Source: Mesorhizobium koreense (GTDB lineage Bacteria; Pseudomonadota; Alphaproteobacteria; Rhizobiales; Rhizobiaceae). Taken from it: a DNA stretch of 64,000 nt. A model generated the notes under the pieces. It worked only from the letters and a program-made list of their open reading frames with translations, had not been told where the DNA came from and made no database searches. The translations under genes were made by a program, and so were the position numbers. Every line of letters starts with the position of its first letter. Within the stretch, counting starts at the first letter, position 1. Positions 58,481 to 64,000 of this stretch are shown one piece after another. The stretch is from the NCBI RefSeq assembly GCF_031656215.1, contig NZ_CP134228.1, forward strand, positions 2,437,001 through 2,501,000, given 5' to 3'.

Positions 58481-59938
58481 ATGATGAAGCTGAGGGACCT
58501 TGCCGGCATCCTGCCTCTCGACGGGGGCGCATCCGGCGATCTTGAGATAGGCGGGCTCGGTTCCGACTCGCGAGCCACTGCCGTCGGCGATCTCTTCTTT
58601 GCTCTGGCGGGCAGCAGGGCGGACGGCGCGGCCTATGCCGCCGACGCGGTGCGGCGCGGCGCGGTGGCGGTCGTCGCGGGGCGGGATGCAGCCGTTGGCG
58701 CGCTGTCGGTCCCTGTTATTGTGGTCGATGATCCAAGGCTTGCGCTCGCGCTTGCAGCCGCGCGCTTCTTCGGAGCGCAACCGGCGACGATGGTTGCCGT
58801 CACCGGCACCAGCGGCAAGACGTCCGTCGCCTCCTTCACGCGGCAGATCTGGGAACAGGACGGCACGGCGGCGGCCAGCATCGGCACGACCGGCGTCACC
58901 GCACCTGGCCGCGAGGAATACGGCTCTCTGACGACGCCCGATCCGGTGGCACTGCACCGTCTCCTGAAGGAACTCGCCGATGCCGGCGTCACCCACGCCG
59001 CCATGGAGGCGTCGAGCCATGGGCTCGACCAGCGGCGACTCGACGGCGTGAGGCTTTCGGCTGGAGCTTTCACCAATCTCGGCCGCGACCACATGGATTA
59101 CCACCCGACCGTCGAGGACTATCACAAGGCGAAGATGCGGCTCTTCGAGACGCTCTTGCCGAAGGGCGCGCCGGCGGTGATCTTCGCCGACGACCAATGG
59201 TCGGAGGCGACGGAGAACGCGGCACGGCATGCCGGGCTCGACGTGCTGACCGTCGGCCGCAAGGGCACGTTCCTCACCCTGAAGCGTGTCGAGCACGAGC
59301 GCTACCGCCAGCGTGCCGAGATCGAGGCGGCGGGCGCCATCCACGAGATCGATTTGCCGCTGGCCGGCGATTTCCAGATCTACAACGCGCTGGTCGCAGC
59401 CGGGCTTGCGATCGCAACCGGTACGAAGACCGAAGCCGCGCTCGGCGCGCTTGAACGTCTGAAGGGTGCATCCGGGCGTCTGGAGCTTGTGGGGACTTCC
59501 GTATCCGGCGCGCCCGTCTATGTTGATTACGCACATAAGCCCGACGCGCTTGAAAATGTGCTGACGGCCGTGCGGCCCTTCACCACGGGACGCGTGGTCG
59601 TCGTCTTCGGCTGCGGCGGCGACCGCGATCGAGGCAAGCGCCCGATCATGGGCGAGATCGCCTCGCGTCTCGCCGATATCGTCATCGTGACCGACGACAA
59701 TCCGCGCTCCGAGGAGCCCGCATCGATCCGCGCCGCGATCCTCGCGGCCGCACCCCGTGCGATCGAGATCGGCGACCGCCGTGAGGCGATCCGCAAGGCC
59801 ATCGGCATACTCGGAGCCGGCGACACGCTCATCGTCGCCGGCAAGGGCCATGAGGAGGGCCAGACCATCGCCGGCCGCACCTTGCCTTTTTCGGATCATG
59901 AGGAGGTCCGGCTGGCCTTGAGGGGCGCGGCCGCATGA
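58481..59938 (+). CDS. murE: UDP-MurNAc-L-Ala-D-Glu:meso-diaminopimelate ligase
   Basis: 485 residues. ATP-binding TGTSGKTS (108-115), carbamylated-lysine region GRDHMDYH, and DNPR in [10 protein letters not shown], the meso-diaminopimelate-selecting motif, indicating mDAP over lysine. It adds the third residue of the wall peptide. Overlaps murF by ATGA. Methionines at 58481 and 58484 are both possible starts. Confidence 0.95.
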   Translation: MMKLRDLAGILPLDGGASGDLEIGGLGSDSRATAVGDLFFALAGSRADGAAYAADAVRRGAVAVVAGRDAAVGALSVPVIVVDDPRLALALAAARFFGAQPATMVAVTGTSGKTSVASFTRQIWEQDGTAAASIGTTGVTAPGREEYGSLTTPDPVALHRLLKELADAGVTHAAMEASSHGLDQRRLDGVRLSAGAFTNLGRDHMDYHPTVEDYHKAKMRLFETLLPKGAPAVIFADDQWSEATENAARHAGLDVLTVGRKGTFLTLKRVEHERYRQRAEIEAAGAIHEIDLPLAGDFQIYNALVAAGLAIATGTKTEAALGALERLKGASGRLELVGTSVSGAPVYVDYAHKPDALENVLTAVRPFTTGRVVVVFGCGGDRDRGKRPIMGEIASRLADIVIVTDDNPRSEEPASIRAAILAAAPRAIEIGDRREAIRKAIGILGAGDTLIVAGKGHEEGQTIAGRTLPFSDHEEVRLALRGAAA

Positions 59939-61356
59939 GCGATCTCTGGACCTCCGAAGCCATGGCCGAGGCGATGGGCGGCCGCCCGTTCGGCCGGCTG
60001 CCCGAGGGCGTCTCCGGCGTTTCCATCGATACGCGGACGCTCCAGCGCGGCGAGGCCTTCTTCGCCATCAAGGGCGAACGGCAGGACGGCCACGACTTCG
60101 CCACGGCGGCGCATGTCGCGGGGGCAGGGCTTCTTGTGGTGGCGGAAGAGAAACTGCCGGCGCTTGGGCGGCTCAGCATTCCGATGATCGTGGTGGCGGA
60201 CGTGCTCGCGGCGCTGGAGAAACTCGGCGCGGCGGCGCGTGCCCGTTCTCAAGCGAAGATCATCGCGGTCACCGGCTCGGCCGGCAAGACGACGACGAAG
60301 GAGGCGCTGCGCCACGCACTGTCGGCCACCGGCAAGGTGCATGCCTCGGACAAATCCTTCAACAACCATTGGGGCGTACCGCTGACGCTGGCGCGCATGC
60401 CGGCCGATTGCGACTATGCGGTCTTCGAGATCGGCATGAACCATCCGGGTGAAATCCGGCCGCTCACGAAACTGGTGCGCCCGCATATCGCCATCGTCAC
60501 GCTGATCGCGGCCGCCCATCTCGGCCATTTCAAGGATCTCGCCGAAATCGCCCGCGCCAAGGCGGAGATATTCGAGGGGGTCGCGCCCGGCGGCACCGCG
60601 CTCCTCAACCGCGACGATGACCATTTCGCGCTGCTCCAGAAGCTTGCCCGAAAAGCGGGCGTGAAAAAAATCAGAGGCTTCGGCGAAAATCCTCGTTCGG
60701 ACTATCGGCTTGAGAGTTGTGATCTCGGTGCCACCGCCTCGCATATCACCGCCAACATCGCCGGCCATGAGATCGAGGCGGAGATCGGCGTCCCTGGGCG
60801 GCACATCGTGCAGAATATCCTCGCCGTGCTCGGCGCGGCCCATCTGGCCGGCGCCGATTTGGACAAAGCCGCCGGCGCGCTTGCCGGCCTGTCGGCGGAG
60901 CGCGGGCGCGGCATGCGCCACCGGTTGAAGCATCCTGACGGCGAGATCACGCTGATAGACGAAAGCTACAACGCCAATCCGGCCTCCATGCAGGCGGCGA
61001 TAAAGCTGCTCGATGCGACGGACGTGAAAGGCAAGGGGCGGCGTATTGCCGTGCTCGGCGACATGCTGGAACTCGGCGCGCATTCGGCAAAGCTGCATGC
61101 GGAACTGGCCGAAATGCTCTCCGGCACGCGAACCGACCTGGTGCTGCTCGCCGGCAAGGAGATGAAGGCGCTCGCCGACAGCCTGCCGAAAGGGATGAAA
61201 AAGGAATATCGCGACAACGTCGAGGAAATCATTCCTCTGGTTCTCGAGACGGTCCGTCCCGGCGACGCCGTCATGGTCAAATCGTCGAACGGGGTCGGAT
61301 TCTCCCGGCTGGTCGATGCGCTCATCCGACGCTATCCGGCCGCGGGCCCGGAATGA
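59935..61356 (+). CDS. murF: UDP-MurNAc-tripeptide:D-Ala-D-Ala ligase
   Basis: 473 residues. P-loop [12 protein letters not shown] (112-123), [22 protein letters not shown] and [11 protein letters not shown] near 338 are the MurF set. It adds D-Ala-D-Ala to the tripeptide. Starts inside the murE stop. Confidence 0.95.
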   Translation: MSDLWTSEAMAEAMGGRPFGRLPEGVSGVSIDTRTLQRGEAFFAIKGERQDGHDFATAAHVAGAGLLVVAEEKLPALGRLSIPMIVVADVLAALEKLGAAARARSQAKIIAVTGSAGKTTTKEALRHALSATGKVHASDKSFNNHWGVPLTLARMPADCDYAVFEIGMNHPGEIRPLTKLVRPHIAIVTLIAAAHLGHFKDLAEIARAKAEIFEGVAPGGTALLNRDDDHFALLQKLARKAGVKKIRGFGENPRSDYRLESCDLGATASHITANIAGHEIEAEIGVPGRHIVQNILAVLGAAHLAGADLDKAAGALAGLSAERGRGMRHRLKHPDGEITLIDESYNANPASMQAAIKLLDATDVKGKGRRIAVLGDMLELGAHSAKLHAELAEMLSGTRTDLVLLAGKEMKALADSLPKGMKKEYRDNVEEIIPLVLETVRPGDAVMVKSSNGVGFSRLVDALIRRYPAAGPE

Positions 61357-61389
61357 CGGCGCCTGCTTAATCGGGGGATTAGGAATTTA

Positions 61390-62472
61390 ATGCTAACCTT
61401 ACTCGTCGATCTTGCGGACAAGGTCAACATCTTCAATGTCTTTCGCTACATCACCTTCCGCACGGGCGGGGCGCTGATCACCGCTGCGCTGATCGTCTTC
61501 ATGTTCGGGCCGATGATCATCGCTTCGCTGCGCGTGCGGCAAGGCAAGGGCCAGCCGATCCGCGCCGACGGCCCGCAGACGCATTTCAAGAAGGCCGGCA
61601 CCCCCACCATGGGCGGCCTGATGATCCTGTCGGGCATCGTCGGCTCGTCGCTGCTTTGGGCCAACATCACAAGCGTCTATGTCTGGACGGTGCTCCTGGT
61701 GACAATCGCCTTCGGCCTGATCGGTCTTTATGACGACTACCTGAAGGTCACCAAGCAGTCTTATCTCGGGTTTTCCGGGCGGGCGCGGCTCGCCATCGAA
61801 TTCGTGGTCGCCTGCATCGCCGCCTGGTTCATCATGCGCGAAGGTCAGCCGCCCTTTTCTTCCTCGCTCACATTCCCCTTCTTCAAGGAATGGATTGTCA
61901 ATCTGGGCTGGTTCTTCATTCCTTTCGGCGCTCTCGTAATGGTCGCGGGGGGCAATGCCGTCAATCTGACCGACGGCCTGGATGGACTGGCGATCGTGCC
62001 TGTGATGATCGCGGCAGCCTCTTTCGGCGTCATCGCCTATCTTTCAGGCAATGCCGTCTTCGCCGAATATCTGCAAATCCATTTCGTGCCGGGAACGGGC
62101 GAACTGGCCGTCATCCTCGGCGCCGTCATCGGCGCGGGGCTCGGGTTCCTCTGGTTCAACGCGCCGCCGGCGGCGATCTTCATGGGCGATACCGGTTCGC
62201 TGGCGCTGGGCGGGCTGATCGGCACCGTGGCCGTCGCCGTCAAGCACGAGATCGTGCTCGCCATCATCGGCGGCCTGTTCGTCGCCGAGGCGCTGTCCGT
62301 CATCATCCAGGTCGGCTATTTCAAGATGACGGGCCGGCGAGTGTTCCTGATGGCGCCCATCCATCACCATTTCGAAAAGCTCGGCTGGACCGAAAGCCAG
62401 GTGGTGATCCGTTTCTGGATCATCGCGGTCATGCTCGCGCTCATCGGCCTTTCGACCCTGAAGCTGAGGTAG
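61390..62472 (+). CDS. mraY: Phospho-MurNAc-pentapeptide translocase MraY
   Basis: 360 residues, ten helices. [10 protein letters not shown] (about 59-68), [15 protein letters not shown] with paired aspartates, [15 protein letters not shown] and the histidine triplet MAPIHHHFE are signatures. It attaches UDP-MurNAc-pentapeptide to undecaprenyl phosphate, giving lipid I. Separated by 33 bases from murF. Confidence 0.96.
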   Translation: MLTLLVDLADKVNIFNVFRYITFRTGGALITAALIVFMFGPMIIASLRVRQGKGQPIRADGPQTHFKKAGTPTMGGLMILSGIVGSSLLWANITSVYVWTVLLVTIAFGLIGLYDDYLKVTKQSYLGFSGRARLAIEFVVACIAAWFIMREGQPPFSSSLTFPFFKEWIVNLGWFFIPFGALVMVAGGNAVNLTDGLDGLAIVPVMIAAASFGVIAYLSGNAVFAEYLQIHFVPGTGELAVILGAVIGAGLGFLWFNAPPAAIFMGDTGSLALGGLIGTVAVAVKHEIVLAIIGGLFVAEALSVIIQVGYFKMTGRRVFLMAPIHHHFEKLGWTESQVVIRFWIIAVMLALIGLSTLKLR

Positions 62473-62475
62473 AGC

Positions 62476-63876
62476 ATGATCCCCGCCACCTCCTTCAAGG
62501 GAAAGGCAATCGCCCTTTTCGGCCTCGGCGGGTCGGGGATCGCGACAGCGCATGCGCTGGTCGAGGGCGGCGCGTCCGTCACCGCCTGGGACGACAATCC
62601 GGAGAGTATCAGCGCCGCCGAAGCGGCCGGCATCCCGGTCGGCGATCTCAGAAAGGCCGACTGGAGCGGCTTTGCCTCCTTCGTCCTCTCGCCCGGCGTT
62701 CCGCTTACCCATCCCAAGCCGCACTGGAGCGTCGATCTGGCGCGGGGCGCCGGCGTCGAGATCATCGGCGATATCGAACTCTTCGCCCGCGAGCGGCGCG
62801 CGCGCGCGTCCGAAGCGCCCTTCATCGCCATCACCGGCACCAACGGCAAGTCGACCACCACTGCGCTCACCACGCATATCGTCGCCTCGTCCGGGCGCGA
62901 TGCGCAGATGGGCGGCAATATCGGTCGCGCCGTCATGACGCTCGATCCACCGACACGCGACCGCATCTACGTGGTCGAGTGCTCGTCCTATCAGATCGAC
63001 CTCGCCCCCTCGATGGACCCGACCGCCGGCGTTCTCTTGAATATCACACCGGACCACCTCGATCGCCACGGCACCATCCAGCATTACGCCGATGTCAAGG
63101 AACGCCTGGTCGCCGGCAGCCAGACCGCGATCATCGGCGTCGACGACATCTATTGCGCGCAAATCGCCGACCGGTTGGAGCATGCCGGCAGGGACGTCGT
63201 ACGCGTCTCAAAGCGACTGGCGCTGGCCGACGGCATGTTCGCGGAAGGGCCGACCATCGTTAAGGCGTGGAGCGGGCGTATGCAGCCTGTCGTCTCACTG
63301 GAGGGGATAGGTTCGCTGCGCGGCCAGCACAACGCCCAGAACGCGATCGCGGCGACCGCCGCCTGCCTCGACATCGGCCTGACGCTGGACGAAATCCAGG
63401 CGGGTCTCAGGAGCTTCCCCGGCCTTGCGCACCGCATGGAACAGGTAGGACGACGCGGCAAGGTGCTCTTCGTCAACGATTCCAAGGCGACGAACGCGGA
63501 TGCCGCGGCACCCGCCCTTTCGAGTTTCCCGCGCATCTACTGGATCGCGGGCGGCCTGCCGAAGCAGGGCGGGATTTCGTCGCTGAAGAGCTTCTTTCCG
63601 CGCATCGCCAAGGCCTATCTCATCGGCGAGGCGGCGCCCGACTTTGCCGCGACGCTCGGCGAAGCCGCGCCCTACGAGATTTCCGGTACGCTCGATGCCG
63701 CCGTGGTGCATGCCGCGCGCGACGCGGCGAAAGACCCGTCCAACGAAGTCGTGGTGCTTCTCTCGCCGGCATGCGCGAGTTTCGACCAGTTCAGGAATTT
63801 CGAGGTGCGCGGCGAGGCGTTCCGCACGGCGGTCGCCTCGCTTGAAAATATCGAGATGATCGGAGGGATGCGCTGA
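62476..63876 (+). CDS. murD: UDP-MurNAc-L-alanine:D-glutamate ligase
   Basis: 466 residues. N-terminal Rossmann-like start [16 protein letters not shown] site TGTNGKSTT (120-128), [11 protein letters not shown] (carbamyl-lysine region) and [15 protein letters not shown]. It adds D-Glu to UDP-MurNAc-Ala. Stop overlaps ftsW by one base (TGATG). Confidence 0.95.
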   Translation: MIPATSFKGKAIALFGLGGSGIATAHALVEGGASVTAWDDNPESISAAEAAGIPVGDLRKADWSGFASFVLSPGVPLTHPKPHWSVDLARGAGVEIIGDIELFARERRARASEAPFIAITGTNGKSTTTALTTHIVASSGRDAQMGGNIGRAVMTLDPPTRDRIYVVECSSYQIDLAPSMDPTAGVLLNITPDHLDRHGTIQHYADVKERLVAGSQTAIIGVDDIYCAQIADRLEHAGRDVVRVSKRLALADGMFAEGPTIVKAWSGRMQPVVSLEGIGSLRGQHNAQNAIAATAACLDIGLTLDEIQAGLRSFPGLAHRMEQVGRRGKVLFVNDSKATNADAAAPALSSFPRIYWIAGGLPKQGGISSLKSFFPRIAKAYLIGEAAPDFAATLGEAAPYEISGTLDAAVVHAARDAAKDPSNEVVVLLSPACASFDQFRNFEVRGEAFRTAVASLENIEMIGGMR

Positions 63877-64000
63877 TGGTTAGCCGTCTGGATCGCGGGC
63901 CGGTAGGCAATTGGTGGTGGACGATCGACCGCTGGTACCTCGCGGCCTTTCTTTCGCTGATGCTGCTCGGCGTCGTGCTTTCCTTTGCCGCAAGCCCCGC
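63876..64000 (+). CDS. ftsW: FtsW lipid II polymerase (5' end only)
   Basis: Only 41 residues are in the window: [20 protein letters not shown] then a first membrane helix (FLSLMLLGVVLSFAAS). Its place after murD in the dcw cluster and the WWWTIDR start typical of rhizobial FtsW make the call. Overlaps the murD stop. Continues beyond the window. Confidence 0.88.
   Translation, partial: MVSRLDRGPVGNWWWTIDRWYLAAFLSLMLLGVVLSFAASP

Overview
The window is a GC-rich chromosomal segment from an alphaproteobacterium, most likely order Hyphomicrobiales (Rhizobiales) and probably Phyllobacteriaceae-like (Mesorhizobium and relatives). The grounds are the rhizobial character of the proteins (aatA-type aminotransferase, ugp system, an ArsR-methyltransferase regulator next to metF, a dcw cluster opening with mraZ), an alphaproteobacterial RNase P RNA, and several intergenic inverted-repeat families typical of these genomes. 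The assignment is inferred from gene content and not from a marker phylogeny.

Layout. 1-4.2 kb: the 5' part of a PCMT-like methyltransferase, a small ion channel with a C-terminal zinc ribbon, aspartate aminotransferase, a stand-alone EAL protein and a GST. 4.3-8.6 kb: the ugpBAEC glycerol-3-phosphate importer behind a Pho-box-like site. 8.6-16 kb: a MarR/SnoaL pair sharing overlapping palindromes, a beta-hydroxyacid dehydrogenase, a cold-shock protein, an O6-methylguanine methyltransferase, a lipoprotein transglycosylase, a methyltransferase and small secreted proteins, plus about 0.9 kb without genes. 16.07-18.28 kb: an AT-rich two-gene unit coding for a HEPN-like protein and an AAA+-type ATPase, wedged flush against the 3' end of carB. 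18.3-39 kb: mostly housekeeping and transport genes (carB, exported msrA, ArsR-controlled MFS pump, zinc metallopeptidase, carA, YqeY, Na/Pi symporter, tam, FabH-like synthase, trmO, sahR-like regulator with metF). 39-52.4 kb: DMT exporter, type III PLP decarboxylase, SPW-repeat membrane protein, three wall hydrolases or wall-hydrolase-like enzymes, fused 5-oxoprolinase, TerB-DnaJ protein, amidase and transglycosylase. 52.4-54.5 kb: rnpB with its own promoter, an orphan ParD-like antitoxin and a cystathionine lyase-like enzyme. 54.67 kb to the end: the division and cell wall (dcw) cluster mraZ-rsmH-ftsL-ftsI-murE-murF-mraY-murD-ftsW (cut by the window edge), behind a promoter overlapped by three TGGG repeats at 10-bp spacing.

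How the genes work together. The dcw cluster makes lipid I and septal peptidoglycan, and nearby genes supply turnover enzymes (MltB-like, SLT, GH25, AmpD-like amidase). carA and carB provide carbamoyl phosphate although they lie 8 kb apart. ugpBAEC probably answers phosphate limitation. The ArsR-methyltransferase/metF pair probably answers the SAM/SAH balance.

The best candidate for an undescribed system is the HEPN-ATPase pair at 16.07-18.28 kb. It differs sharply in base composition from both neighbours, its two genes overlap by one base, and HEPN domains are often RNases in defence or toxin systems. Its function cannot be read from the sequence alone.
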